DNA of 63,321 nt, taken from RGIG2206 sp045648425. GTDB taxonomy: Bacteria > Bacillota > Clostridia > Oscillospirales > Acutalibacteraceae. The position numbers were made by a program, and so were the translations under genes. The notes beneath the pieces are model-generated. The model worked only from the letters and a program-made list of their open reading frames with translations. It did not search any database and was not told the DNA's origin. The DNA is taken from positions 1-63,321 of the forward strand of contig JAZRNV010000025.1 in NCBI GenBank assembly GCA_045648425.1. Reading direction: 5' to 3'. Shown here in pieces: positions 43,206 through 52,364 of the stretch; within the stretch, counting starts at the first letter, position 1; the number at the start of each line of letters is the position of its first letter.

Positions 43206-43234
43206 ATTATAATATAGGTTGCACCATTTGTCAA
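43206..43234 (-). promoter_or_regulatory. Consensus promoter of tRNA-Thr inside a 9-bp inverted repeat
   Basis: Minus strand TTGACA, 17 bases, TATAAT. ACAAATGGT and ACCATTTGT (43197-43205, 43223-43231) flank the -10 as a perfect inverted repeat with 17 bases between. Confidence 0.88.
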
Positions 43235-43281
43235 CACATTTTTTTATTTTTTTGCATTTTAACGATTCAAAGGAGCTTGTT

Positions 43282-43863
43282 ATGGAATATGATGCTTTGA
43301 TAGCCGGTGTTGAACCCGGCGGTCTTAACAATACTCAGCAAATTCGTCTGCTGGTGTGCTACATTTTGCGCTCAATTAAGACTACAATCGGCAGAGCTAT
43401 TTTGCCTGAAATATTACAATACGAAGGTCTGGCCAACCTTTTTGAGGTGATTAAGGCCATCGATGACCTTGTTGAAGAAAACAACGTAGATATAGTAACA
43501 GAAAACGGTGAGGAAATGCTTTCTCTCACCCAAAAAGGCAGCAAGGCCATTAAAGAGCTTGAGTTTATGCTCCCCTTTACCGTTAAAAAGAAAGCGGTCA
43601 GAGCCGCTGTTGCAATGCTTACCAAAATTCGTGTCGCCAAAGAGAACAAGGTTAACATTCTTCAGACCGAGACGGGCTATAACGTTGAGTGCATTGTTAC
43701 CGACCGTGATATGGAGCTGCTCAAAATTGTGCTGTGGGTGCCCGACACCCAACAAGCCGAGGTTGTAAAATCCGCTTTTATGGACGACCCCATGAGAATT
43801 TACAGCGGCAGCATTTCCCTGTTGCTTGGAACCGAGCTTGAAAAGCCCAAAGAGGAAGAATAA
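43282..43863 (+). CDS. DUF4364 family protein
   Basis: 193 residues resembling DUF4364, a Clostridia-restricted family of unknown function: an N-terminal winged-helix-like part (NNTQQIRLLVCYILRSI ... ENGEEMLSLTQKGSKAIKEL) and a C-terminal part with alternating strands (VNILQTETGYNVECIVTDRD, then WVPDTQQAEVVKSAF). The N-terminal organisation suggests DNA binding, but this is inference. ATG 43282 follows AAAGGAG by 6 bases. Transcribed away from tRNA-Thr and convergent with tuf. Confidence 0.78.
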   Translation: MEYDALIAGVEPGGLNNTQQIRLLVCYILRSIKTTIGRAILPEILQYEGLANLFEVIKAIDDLVEENNVDIVTENGEEMLSLTQKGSKAIKELEFMLPFTVKKKAVRAAVAMLTKIRVAKENKVNILQTETGYNVECIVTDRDMELLKIVLWVPDTQQAEVVKSAFMDDPMRIYSGSISLLLGTELEKPKEEE

Positions 43864-43879
43864 AACACTGCTATAAATC

Positions 43880-43908
43880 AAAAGCCGCTCTTACGAGCGG
43901 CTTTTTTG
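43880..43908 (+). terminator. Terminator of the DUF4364 gene
   Basis: Stem AAAAGCCGCTC / GAGCGGCTTTT with TTAC loop, then six T. Confidence 0.9.
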
Positions 43909-43920
43909 ATTGATAATATA

Positions 43921-43952
43921 AAAATCCCACAGTCGCAGGACTGTGGGATTTT
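43921..43952 (-). terminator. Terminator of tuf
   Basis: 14-bp perfect stem AAAATCCCACAGTC / GACTGTGGGATTTT with a 4-base loop and A/T flanks, just after the tuf stop. Confidence 0.9.
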
Positions 43953-43964
43953 ATTTGGCTGAAA

Positions 43965-45167
43965 TTAGCCGTTGATAGCGGTAACAACGCCTGAGCCAAC
44001 GGTACGGCCACCCTCACGGATAGCGAAACGGAGGCCTTCTTCGATAGCGATAGGAGTGATAAGCTCAACGTCCATATCTACGTTATCGCCGGGCATGCAC
44101 ATTTCAGTACCAGCGGGAAGGGTGATAACACCGGTAACGTCAGTGGTACGGAAATAGAACTGAGGACGATAGTTGTTGAAGAAAGGAGTATGACGGCCGC
44201 CCTCTTCCTTGGTCAAGATATAAACCTGGCCGTGGAACTTGGTGTGGGGCTTGATAGAGCCGGGCTTTGCAAGAACCTGACCACGCTCGATCTCGTCACG
44301 GGCAACGCCACGGAGAAGAGCACCAACGTTATCGCCGGCTTCACAGTAGTCAAGGGTCTTACGGAACATTTCCATAGAAGTTACAACAACCTTGCGGAGC
44401 TCGTCGGTAAGACCAACGATTTCAACTTCGTCGCCTGCGTTCAACTGGCCACGCTCAACACGGCCGGTAACAACGGTACCACGACCGGAAATGGTCATAG
44501 TATCTTCGATAGGCATCAAGAAGGGAAGGTCTGCCTTGCGCTCGGGGGTGGGGATATAAGAGTCAACTGCATCCATAAGCTCAGCGATAGGAGCATAAAC
44601 TGCATCTTCAGGATCCTTAGAAGCGCTGTCAAGTGCCTGGAAAGCAGAGCCCTTGATGATGGGAGTATCGTCGCCGGGGAACTCGTACTTGTCAAGAGTC
44701 TCACGGATTTCCATCTCTACGAGCTCGAGAAGCTCTTCGTCGTCAACAAGGTCAGTCTTGTTCATGAAAACAACGATGTAAGGAACGCCAACCTGACGGG
44801 CGAGAAGCAAGTGCTCCTTGGTCTGAGCCATGGGGCCGTCGGTAGAAGCGATAACAAGGATAGCACCGTCCATCTGAGCAGCACCGGTGATCATGTTCTT
44901 AACATAGTCAGCATGTCCGGGGCAGTCAACGTGAGCATAGTGACGGGTGTCAGTCTCATACTCAACGTGAGCAGTGTTGATGGTGATGCCGCGCTCTCTC
45001 TCTTCGGGGGCCTTATCGATGTTTGCATAATCTTCGAAAGATGCCTGACCCTTAAGAGAAAGGTACTTGGTGATTGCTGCGGTCAATGTGGTCTTACCAT
45101 GGTCAACGTGACCGATGGTACCAATGTTTACGTGGGGTTTGCTACGTTCAAACTTAGCCTTTGCCAT
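43965..45167 (-). CDS. tuf: Translation elongation factor Tu
   Basis: 400 residues. GTPase G1 GHVDHGKT, switch I with RGITINTAH, G3 DCPGHADY, G4 NKTD, then domains II and III ending GGRTVGSGVVTAI. Delivers aminoacyl-tRNA to the ribosome. Last gene of the str cluster (rpsL-rpsG-fusA-tuf), 122 bases after fusA with a likely promoter of its own. The start follows GGGAGGA. A long open frame on the opposite strand is a codon-bias shadow. Confidence 0.99.
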   Translation of the reverse strand: MAKAKFERSKPHVNIGTIGHVDHGKTTLTAAITKYLSLKGQASFEDYANIDKAPEERERGITINTAHVEYETDTRHYAHVDCPGHADYVKNMITGAAQMDGAILVIASTDGPMAQTKEHLLLARQVGVPYIVVFMNKTDLVDDEELLELVEMEIRETLDKYEFPGDDTPIIKGSAFQALDSASKDPEDAVYAPIAELMDAVDSYIPTPERKADLPFLMPIEDTMTISGRGTVVTGRVERGQLNAGDEVEIVGLTDELRKVVVTSMEMFRKTLDYCEAGDNVGALLRGVARDEIERGQVLAKPGSIKPHTKFHGQVYILTKEEGGRHTPFFNNYRPQFYFRTTDVTGVITLPAGTEMCMPGDNVDMDVELITPIAIEEGLRFAIREGGRTVGSGVVTAING

Positions 45168-45236
45168 TGTAAAAATCCTCCCTTATCTTAACAGATAATT
45201 AATTAGTTTTGTTTTTAGCTTGATGCTAACACCTAT

Positions 45237-45265
45237 ATATTAACAATAAGTGATAAAAATATCAA
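45237..45265 (-). promoter_or_regulatory. Candidate internal promoter of tuf
   Basis: Minus strand TTGATA, 17 bases, TAATAT in the 122-base fusA-tuf gap, 69 bases before the tuf ATG. Confidence 0.55.
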
Positions 45266-45289
45266 GCATTTTTTAAAAAATGTTTAAAA

Positions 45290-47374
45290 TCAGTCTGCCT
45301 TGGCGCGAGTGCTGATAATCTTTTCAGCAATGGACTTGGGAACTTCCTTATATCCATCGGGCTCCATTACATACTGACCACGGCCCTGAGTCTTGGAACG
45401 AAGGTCGGTTGCGTAACCGAACATATCGCCCAGAGGAACACGGGCATTAATCTGCTTAACACCGCCTGAACGGTCCTCAAAGCTGGCAATTTCGCCGCGG
45501 CGTGAGTTAAGGTCGCCGATAACGTCACCCATATACTGTTCGGGAACGATAACGGTTACCTTCATAACGGGCTCAAGCAGAGTGGGATTGGCCTTGCGAG
45601 TGGCCTCTTTGAATGCCATTGAACCGGCAATCTTAAATGCCATTTCGGAAGAGTCAACCTCGTGATAAGAACCGTCGTACAGAGTGACCTTAACGTCAAC
45701 TACAGGGTAACCTGCCAATACGCCGGAATTCATTGCGCCCTGGATACCTGCATCAACAGGAGCAATAAACTCCTTGGGAATGGAGCCGCCGGTAACAGCG
45801 TTGATAAACTCGTATCCCTTGCCGGTTTCGTTGGGTTCAACAATAATCTTAACGTGACCGTACTGACCTGAACCGCCAGACTGTCTCTTATACTTGCACT
45901 CGTGATCAACCTTTTGACGGATGGTCTCTTTGTAAGCAACCTGGGGCTTACCTACGTTTGCTTCAACCTTAAACTCGCGGAACAAACGGTCTACGATAAT
46001 TTCAAGGTGAAGCTCGCCCATACCTGCGATGATGGTCTGGCCGGTCTCTTCATCGGTATAGCAACGGAAGGTGGGGTCTTCTTCGGCAAGCTTTGCCAAA
46101 GCTACGCCCATCTTTTCCTGAGCTGCCTTAGTCTTGGGCTCGATAGCTACACGGATAACAGGATCCGGGAAGTTCATAGACTCAAGAACAACGGGGTGCT
46201 TCTCATCGCAAAGGGTGTCACCGGTGGTGGTGTTCTTAAGGCCAACTGCAGCAGCGATATCGCCGGCGTAGCAGGTCTCGAGGTCTTCGCGGTGGTTGGC
46301 GTGCATCTGAAGGATGCGGCCCATTCTCTCTTTATTGTCTTTGCAGGTGTTATATACGCTTGCACCTGAATCAACGGTACCCGAATATACACGGAAATAG
46401 CAGATCTTACCAACAAAGGGGTCGGTTGCAATCTTAAATGCCAGTGCAGAGAAGGGTTCGCTGTCGGATGCATGGCGCTCCTCCGGCTCGTCGGTATCGG
46501 GGTTTACACCCTTGATAGCGGGAATGTCGGTAGGAGAAGGCATAAAGTCAATGATAGCGTCCAAAAGAAGCTGAACGCCCTTGTTACGGTAAGAGGTACC
46601 GCAAACAACGGGAACCATATCATTGTTGATGGTTGCCTTACGGATGATCTTTTTGATTTCTTCAACAGAAGGAATCTCACCCTCGAAGTATTTTTCCATC
46701 AAATCTTCGTCCATCTCGACGACCTTTTCGATAAGCTCGTTGTGATATTTCTCAGCAAGCTCCATCATGTCTTCGGGGATGGGTTCTTCACGAACGTCTT
46801 TACCAAGGTCATCATAATAAACCTCGGCCTTCATATTAATAAGATCGATAATACCTCTGAAGGTGTCTTCAGAGCCGATAGGCAACTGAATCGGCACGGG
46901 ATTGCACTGGAAGCGCTCGTCGATCATATTAAGAACATTGTAGAAGTCGGCACCCATAATGTCCATCTTGTTGATGTAGATCATACGGGGTACGCGATAC
47001 TCGTCAGCCTGACGCCAAACGGTTTCAGACTGAGGCTCAACACCGCCCTTTGCACAAAGAACGGTTACAGAGCCGTCAAGTACGCGCAAGCTACGCTGAA
47101 CTTCAACGGTGAAGTCAACGTGTCCGGGAGTGTCGATGATATTGATACGATGGTCATTCCAGAAACAGGTGGTAGCAGCAGAAGTGATGGTAATACCTCT
47201 CTCTTGCTCCTGAGCCATCCAGTCCATGGTTGCGGCACCGTCATGAGTCTCACCAAGCTTACGGTTAACACCTGTGTAGAACAGGATACGTTCGGTGGTG
47301 GTGGTCTTACCGGCGTCAATATGAGCCATTATACCAATGTTTCTTGTCATTTCAAGTGAAACTTTTCTTGGCAT
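45290..47374 (-). CDS. fusA: Translation elongation factor G
   Basis: 694 residues. G1 AHIDAGKTTTTERILFY, G3 DTPGHVDF, G4 NKMD, then domains II-V with the RGQGRGQY-like KTQGRGQYVMEPDGY near the end. Catalyses ribosomal translocation. ATG 47374 is preceded by GGAGGATTTT; an upstream in-frame start four codons earlier overlaps that site. It follows rpsG by 47 bases in the str operon. Confidence 0.98.
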   Translation of the reverse strand: MPRKVSLEMTRNIGIMAHIDAGKTTTTERILFYTGVNRKLGETHDGAATMDWMAQEQERGITITSAATTCFWNDHRINIIDTPGHVDFTVEVQRSLRVLDGSVTVLCAKGGVEPQSETVWRQADEYRVPRMIYINKMDIMGADFYNVLNMIDERFQCNPVPIQLPIGSEDTFRGIIDLINMKAEVYYDDLGKDVREEPIPEDMMELAEKYHNELIEKVVEMDEDLMEKYFEGEIPSVEEIKKIIRKATINNDMVPVVCGTSYRNKGVQLLLDAIIDFMPSPTDIPAIKGVNPDTDEPEERHASDSEPFSALAFKIATDPFVGKICYFRVYSGTVDSGASVYNTCKDNKERMGRILQMHANHREDLETCYAGDIAAAVGLKNTTTGDTLCDEKHPVVLESMNFPDPVIRVAIEPKTKAAQEKMGVALAKLAEEDPTFRCYTDEETGQTIIAGMGELHLEIIVDRLFREFKVEANVGKPQVAYKETIRQKVDHECKYKRQSGGSGQYGHVKIIVEPNETGKGYEFINAVTGGSIPKEFIAPVDAGIQGAMNSGVLAGYPVVDVKVTLYDGSYHEVDSSEMAFKIAGSMAFKEATRKANPTLLEPVMKVTVIVPEQYMGDVIGDLNSRRGEIASFEDRSGGVKQINARVPLGDMFGYATDLRSKTQGRGQYVMEPDGYKEVPKSIAEKIISTRAKAD

Positions 47375-47421
47375 AAAATCCTCCAATACCGCGTTAAGCG
47401 GTTTTAAACATCAGGCCGTTA

Positions 47422-47892
47422 TTAATACCTGTAATGAGCAAAGGCCTTGTTTGCCTCTGCCATTCTGTGTGTCTCGTCACGCTTTTTGGCTGCACCGCCC
47501 AAACCGTTGGTTGCATCCATAATTTCACCGGCAAGACGCTCTTTCATAGTTCTTTCGGAACGAGCGCGGCTGTAAGTGGTGAGCCAACGCAAGCCCAAAG
47601 TCTGACGTCTCTCGGGACGAACCTCCATAGGAACCTGGTAGGTAGAACCACCTACACGGCGTGCCTTAACCTCGAGCTGGGGCATAACATTTTCCATTGC
47701 TGCCTCAAAAACTTCGATGGGGTCCTTACCGGTCTTTTCCTTTATGATTTCGAATGCATCATAAACGATTTTTTGCGCAACGCCCTTCTTACCGTCAAGC
47801 ATAACGTTGTTGATAAGACGGGTTACGATCTTTGAATTATAAAGCGGATCGGGCAAAACATCACGTTTTGCAATAAAGCCTCTTCTTGGCAT
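47422..47892 (-). CDS. rpsG: 30S ribosomal protein S7
   Basis: 156 residues, full length: MPRRGFIAKRDVLPDPLYNS, LINNVMLDGKKGVAQ, EVKARRVGGSTYQVPMEV and AHRMAEANKAFAHYRY-type end. Binds 16S rRNA 3' domain and in enterobacteria regulates its own operon. ATG 47892 follows GGAGGGAAGC. A 132-base spacer separates it from rpsL. Confidence 0.98.
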   Translation of the reverse strand: MPRRGFIAKRDVLPDPLYNSKIVTRLINNVMLDGKKGVAQKIVYDAFEIIKEKTGKDPIEVFEAAMENVMPQLEVKARRVGGSTYQVPMEVRPERRQTLGLRWLTTYSRARSERTMKERLAGEIMDATNGLGGAAKKRDETHRMAEANKAFAHYRY

Positions 47893-48024
47893 TTCGCTTC
47901 CCTCCTTCACATAATGATATCATTGGTACTCGGAGTTTTACTCCGTTGGCCAAGCAAGGCGGATACATTAATATATATAAACGCCGCTGCTTGAACACTT
48001 TTGCAGCAGTAATATTACGCTGTC
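47893..48024 (-). promoter_or_regulatory. Structured rpsL-rpsG intercistronic leader, possible S7 control region
   Basis: A 132-base gap, long for this operon. On the RNA strand it can form GCTGC...GCAGC-type and CGGAG-TAAAA-CTCCG hairpins before the rpsG ribosome site. No T run follows, so it is not a terminator. In E. coli S7 binds the equivalent gap; similarity here is positional only. Confidence 0.4.
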
Positions 48025-48444
48025 TTACTTTGAAGCCTTGGGCCTCTTTGCACCGTATTTGGAACGGGCCTGCATTCTCTTGGCAACACCTTGAGTATCA
48101 AGGGTACCGCGGATGATGTGGTAACGTACACCAGGCAAGTCCTTAACACGGCCGCCGCGGATAAGCACTACGCTGTGCTCCTGAAGGTTGTGACCTTCAC
48201 CGGGAATGTAAGAGGTTACTTCAATACCGTTAGAAAGGCGAACACGGGCAATCTTACGAAGTGCAGAGTTCGGCTTTTTAGGGGTGGCGGTACTTACCTT
48301 GGTGCAAACACCGCGTTTTTGAGGTGAGCTGTGATCGTTAAGCACGCGCTTCTTGGTGTTAAGACTCTTAAGCAGAGCAGGAGCGGTGGGCTTGCGAACC
48401 TGGGCCTCTCTTCCCTTGCGGACCAATTGGTTAAAGGTTGGCAT
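48025..48444 (-). CDS. rpsL: 30S ribosomal protein S12
   Basis: 139 residues: MPTFNQLVRKGREAQ, the decoding-centre loop TPKKPNSALRKIARVRLSNG, and IPGEGHNLQEHSVVLIRGGRVKDLPGVRYH. Residues equivalent to streptomycin-resistance positions read TPKKPNSA, the sensitive-type Lys. First gene of the str operon; the start follows AGAAAGGAGGA with a leader of about 100 bases. Confidence 0.98.
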   Translation of the reverse strand: MPTFNQLVRKGREAQVRKPTAPALLKSLNTKKRVLNDHSSPQKRGVCTKVSTATPKKPNSALRKIARVRLSNGIEVTSYIPGEGHNLQEHSVVLIRGGRVKDLPGVRYHIIRGTLDTQGVAKRMQARSKYGAKRPKASK

Positions 48445-48559
48445 ATTTTTCCTCCTTTCTTAAGTTGTAATATTTGATTCGGCAGGGCCGTAAATCAACA
48501 TATTGTGGTGCTTTTTTTACAGCACAAATCGCGCAGAGACATACTCCACGCATTTTATG

Positions 48560-48589
48560 ATGATAACACTCTTTGCACCCTTTTGTCAA
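48560..48589 (-). promoter_or_regulatory. Promoter of the str operon
   Basis: Minus strand TTGACA, 18 bases, TATCAT, placing the start of transcription about 108 bases before rpsL. Lies between the rpoC terminator and rpsL in reading order. Confidence 0.7.
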
Positions 48590-48622
48590 GGAAAATTTTT
48601 AAAGATTTTTCATTTGGGGCAA

Positions 48623-48657
48623 AAAACCGGATGTTTTTTGTCAAAACATCCGGTTTT
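48623..48657 (-). terminator. Terminator of rpoBC
   Basis: 15-bp stem AAAACCGGATGTTTT / AAAACATCCGGTTTT with a 5-base loop, just after the rpoC stop. Confidence 0.9.
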
Positions 48658-48666
48658 TATTGAATT

Positions 48667-51600
48667 TTACTCGTCTGCAGGGTTGCTTTCAGTGGGAGGA
48701 GTGATTATATCGTCCTCAACGGCAGACTCAATATCTGCCAATCCTGCAAAGCCGTATTTGTCATCATCCGATGAGCCGGAGAAGCACTTCATACCGGTGC
48801 CTGCAGGAACAAGCTTACCGATAATAACGTTTTCCTTAAGGCCGAACAGACGGTCTACCTTGCCCTTGATAGCGGCATCGGTAAGAACACGGGTAGTCTC
48901 CTGGAAGGAGGCGGCTGACAGGAAGGAGTCGGTTGCCAAGGATGCCTTGGTAATACCCAACAAGGTGTGCTCGTACTGTGCGTAACGAAGGTCGGTCTCA
49001 CCTGCTTTAATGCGCTCGCTGATGATGTGGTTGGCTTCAAAGAAGGTGCCACGTTCAACATTGGTGCCTTCAAGCAGACCGGTGTCGCCTGCATCAACAA
49101 CGTGGAAGTTACGCATCATCTGGTGAACGATAACTTCGATGTGCTTGTCGTTGATTTCAACACCCTGGCTGCGGTAGGTGCCCTGTACCTCGTCGATGAT
49201 ATAATCCTGCACCGACTCATGGCCCAGAACCTCAAGCAGGTCGTGGGGGTTAAGCGCACCCTCGGTGAGCTTGGTGCCCTTTTCAATGTAGACACCCTCT
49301 TCAATTCCCTTGCAGATGCGGGAATCGTAAGGAATGACATACTTGCGCTCATCACCCTCATCAGAGGTTACAACGATTTCGGTGTTGCGCTTAACGGTCT
49401 GGAAGCGTACACGACCGTCAATCTGGCTGATGATAGATGCGCGCTTGGGCTTTCTGGCTTCAAAGAGTTCTTCAACACGGGGAAGACCCTGTGTGATATC
49501 TTCTGCGTTTGCAATACCGCCGGTGTGGAAGGTACGCATGGTAAGCTGGGTACCGGGTTCACCGATGGACTGGGCGGCAATGATACCTACTGCCTCGCCC
49601 ACAGATACGGGCTGGCCGTTGGCAAGGTTGGCGCCGTAGCACTTGCGGCAAACACCGTGACGGGCACGGCAGCCGAGAATTGAACGGATAGAGATGCCGG
49701 GCACCTCATTCTCTTTGCAATGTGCTTCAAGATAGTTGCAAATAGTCTTGGCTTCTTTGTCGCCAATGATAGTTTCGTTATCAACAAGCACCTCACCGGT
49801 TGCCTCATCCACAAGGTCGTGAATGAGATAGCGGCCGAACAAACGCTCGCTGAGGGGCTCAATAATACGGTCGCCGTCTTTGATATCGCGAACATACAGA
49901 CCCTCATCAGAGCCGCAATCGTCATCGCGGATGATAACATCCTGAGAAACGTCAACGAGACGGCGGGTGAGGTAACCTGAGTCAGCGGTACGAAGAGCGG
50001 TATCGGCCAAGCCCTTACGTGCACCACGAGATGAAATGAAGTATTCCAAAACGTTAAGGCCTTCACGGTAGTTAGCACGAATGGGAACCTCAATGGTGCG
50101 GCCTGCGGTGTTGGCGATAAGTCCGCGCATACCTGCAAGCTGACGAATCTGGTTCATTGAACCACGGGCGCCTGAGTCAGCCATCATATAGATGGGGTTG
50201 TACTCATCCAAGTTGCTCTGAAGTGCGTCAGAAACCTTATCGGTTGCCTCGTTCCATGCCTTGATAACCAGGCGATAGCGCTCGTCGTTGGTGATAAGAC
50301 CGCGACGGTACTTGGCACTGATGATATCCAAGGTTGCTTCTGCCTCTTTTACATACTCGGCCTTCTGGGGAGGTATGATGGCATCGCAAACAGCAACGGT
50401 GATAGCACCGCGGGTTGAATATTTATAGCCGGTAGACTTGATGTTGTCAAGGTAGATGGCAGAGGCAGATGTGCCGTGATACTTAATGCAACGGTCGATA
50501 ATCTTGCCCAGCAATTTCTTGCCTGCCTTGCACTGAACGATATCCTCTTCGCTTTCAAGAATTGCCTTTTCGGGATTCTTGCGAGTAAAGCAAACTTCAA
50601 GGTCAAGCTCGTGACCCTCAACAGAACGGTCAACGAAGCCCAAATCCTGAGGGATTGATTGGTTGAAAATGAGGAAGCCGACGGTGGCATCAATCATACG
50701 GCTGATGGGTTGGCCATCCTTTTCACCGGTGACGCGCACACGAATGGGAGAATGGAGACCGACCGCCTTGCTTTCGTATGCCATTATGGCTTCATCCTTG
50801 CTGCGGAACACCTTGTTGCAGCCCGCCTCGTCAAACTTAACGAGTGAGAGGTAGTAGGAGCCGAGAACCATATCCTGTGTAGGAACGGTTACGGGCTTAC
50901 CGTCAGAGGGCTTAAGCAGGTTGTTGGCAGCAAGCATAAGGAATCTTGCTTCGGCCTGTGCCTCGGCTGAAAGGGGCACGTGAACTGCCATCTGGTCGCC
51001 GTCGAAGTCGGCGTTGTAAGCGGTACATACCAGAGGATGCAGCTTGATAGCGCGGCCCTCAACCAGTACGGGCTCAAAGGCCTGAATGCCCAAACGGTGA
51101 AGTGTGGGCGCGCGGTTGAGAAGAACAGGATGCTCTTTGATTACAGTGCCCAGTGCATCCCAAACCTCTTCACGCAAACGCTCAACCATCTTGCGGGCGG
51201 TTTTTACGTTTTGAGCAACACCGGTCTCTACAAGGCGCTTCATTACGAAGGGCTTAAAGAGCTCGATAGCCATTTCTTTAGGCAGACCGCACTGATACAT
51301 CTTGAGCTCAGGGCCGACAACGATAACGGAACGGCCTGAGTAGTCAACACGCTTACCAAGCAGGTTCTGACGGAAACGGCCCTGCTTACCCTTGAGCATA
51401 TCTGACAAGGATTTGAGAGCGCGGTTGTTGGGGCCGGTTACCGAACGGCCGCGACGGCCGTTGTCGATAAGGGCGTCAACTGCCTCTTGAAGCATACGCT
51501 TTTCGTTGCGCACGATAATATCGGGGGCGCCAAGCTCAAGCAGCTTCTTAAGGCGGTTATTACGGTTAATAACGCGTCTGTAAAGGTCGTTAAGGTCAGA

Positions 51601-52350
51601 GGTGGCAAAGCGGCCGCCATCCAACTGAACCATAGGACGCAAATCGGGAGGAATTACGGGCAGCACGTCCATAATCATCCACTCGGGACGGTTGCCGGAG
51701 GTGCGAAATGCCTCGACTACCTCAAGACGCTTGATGAGGCGGGCCTTCTTTTGGCCGTTTGCATCTTCAAGCTCGGCCTTCAGCTCTTCGCTGAGCTTTT
51801 CAAGGTCGATTTCTTTAAGCAATGCCTGAATTGCCTCGGCACCCATACCTGCGGTAAAGGAGTCCTCATACTTTTCAAGCATATCGCGATATTGCTTTTC
51901 GTTAAGCAGCTGCTTCTTCTCAAGGGGTGTGTCGCCCGGATCAATTACGATGTAGGCAGAGAAGTAGAGAACCTGCTCAAGCACGCGGGGAGTAACGTCA
52001 AGCACAAGGCCCATTCTTGAGGGAATGGTCTTGTAGTACCAGATGTGTGACACGGGAGCAGCAAGCTCAATAGAGCCCATTCTCTCGCGGCGCACCTTGG
52101 CACGGGTGATTTCAACACCGCAGCGCTCACAGATTTTGCCCTTATAACGGATGCGCTTATACTTGCCGCAGTGGCATTCCCAGTCCTTAGTGGGTCCAAA
52201 AATGCGCTCGCAGTAAAGACCGTCGCGCTCGGGCTTGAGGGTGCGGTAGTTGATGGTTTCGGGCTTTTTAACCTCGCCAAATGACCAAGAACGAATCTGT
52301 TCGGGAGAGGCAAGACCGATTTTTATTGATTCAAACTCATTAAATTCCAT
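48667..52350 (-). CDS. rpoC: DNA-directed RNA polymerase subunit beta'
   Basis: 1227 residues. N-terminal zinc finger CHCGKYKRIRYKGKICERCG, the catalytic Mg loop YNADFDGDQMAVHVP near residue 460, second zinc site in CRARHGVCRKCYG, the bridge/trigger segment (GEAVGIIAAQSIGEPGTQLTMRTFH), and a C-terminal acidic end. Length is typical for Firmicutes. It follows rpoB by 14 bases. Confidence 0.99.
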   Translation of the reverse strand: MEFNEFESIKIGLASPEQIRSWSFGEVKKPETINYRTLKPERDGLYCERIFGPTKDWECHCGKYKRIRYKGKICERCGVEITRAKVRRERMGSIELAAPVSHIWYYKTIPSRMGLVLDVTPRVLEQVLYFSAYIVIDPGDTPLEKKQLLNEKQYRDMLEKYEDSFTAGMGAEAIQALLKEIDLEKLSEELKAELEDANGQKKARLIKRLEVVEAFRTSGNRPEWMIMDVLPVIPPDLRPMVQLDGGRFATSDLNDLYRRVINRNNRLKKLLELGAPDIIVRNEKRMLQEAVDALIDNGRRGRSVTGPNNRALKSLSDMLKGKQGRFRQNLLGKRVDYSGRSVIVVGPELKMYQCGLPKEMAIELFKPFVMKRLVETGVAQNVKTARKMVERLREEVWDALGTVIKEHPVLLNRAPTLHRLGIQAFEPVLVEGRAIKLHPLVCTAYNADFDGDQMAVHVPLSAEAQAEARFLMLAANNLLKPSDGKPVTVPTQDMVLGSYYLSLVKFDEAGCNKVFRSKDEAIMAYESKAVGLHSPIRVRVTGEKDGQPISRMIDATVGFLIFNQSIPQDLGFVDRSVEGHELDLEVCFTRKNPEKAILESEEDIVQCKAGKKLLGKIIDRCIKYHGTSASAIYLDNIKSTGYKYSTRGAITVAVCDAIIPPQKAEYVKEAEATLDIISAKYRRGLITNDERYRLVIKAWNEATDKVSDALQSNLDEYNPIYMMADSGARGSMNQIRQLAGMRGLIANTAGRTIEVPIRANYREGLNVLEYFISSRGARKGLADTALRTADSGYLTRRLVDVSQDVIIRDDDCGSDEGLYVRDIKDGDRIIEPLSERLFGRYLIHDLVDEATGEVLVDNETIIGDKEAKTICNYLEAHCKENEVPGISIRSILGCRARHGVCRKCYGANLANGQPVSVGEAVGIIAAQSIGEPGTQLTMRTFHTGGIANAEDITQGLPRVEELFEARKPKRASIISQIDGRVRFQTVKRNTEIVVTSDEGDERKYVIPYDSRICKGIEEGVYIEKGTKLTEGALNPHDLLEVLGHESVQDYIIDEVQGTYRSQGVEINDKHIEVIVHQMMRNFHVVDAGDTGLLEGTNVERGTFFEANHIISERIKAGETDLRYAQYEHTLLGITKASLATDSFLSAASFQETTRVLTDAAIKGKVDRLFGLKENVIIGKLVPAGTGMKCFSGSSDDDKYGFAGLADIESAVEDDIITPPTESNPADE

Positions 52351-52364
52351 AATCTATGCCCTCC

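Noticed and set aside
44190..45191. 333-codon open frame opposite tuf
   Set aside because: It mirrors the highly biased codons of tuf, has no ribosome site or domain, and lies wholly within a certain gene.
46472..47359. 295-codon open frame opposite fusA
   Set aside because: Codon-bias shadow of EF-G, with no recognisable motifs or start signals.
48967..49683. 238-codon open frame opposite rpoC
   Set aside because: Shadow of rpoC; composition and lack of a ribosome site argue against a gene.
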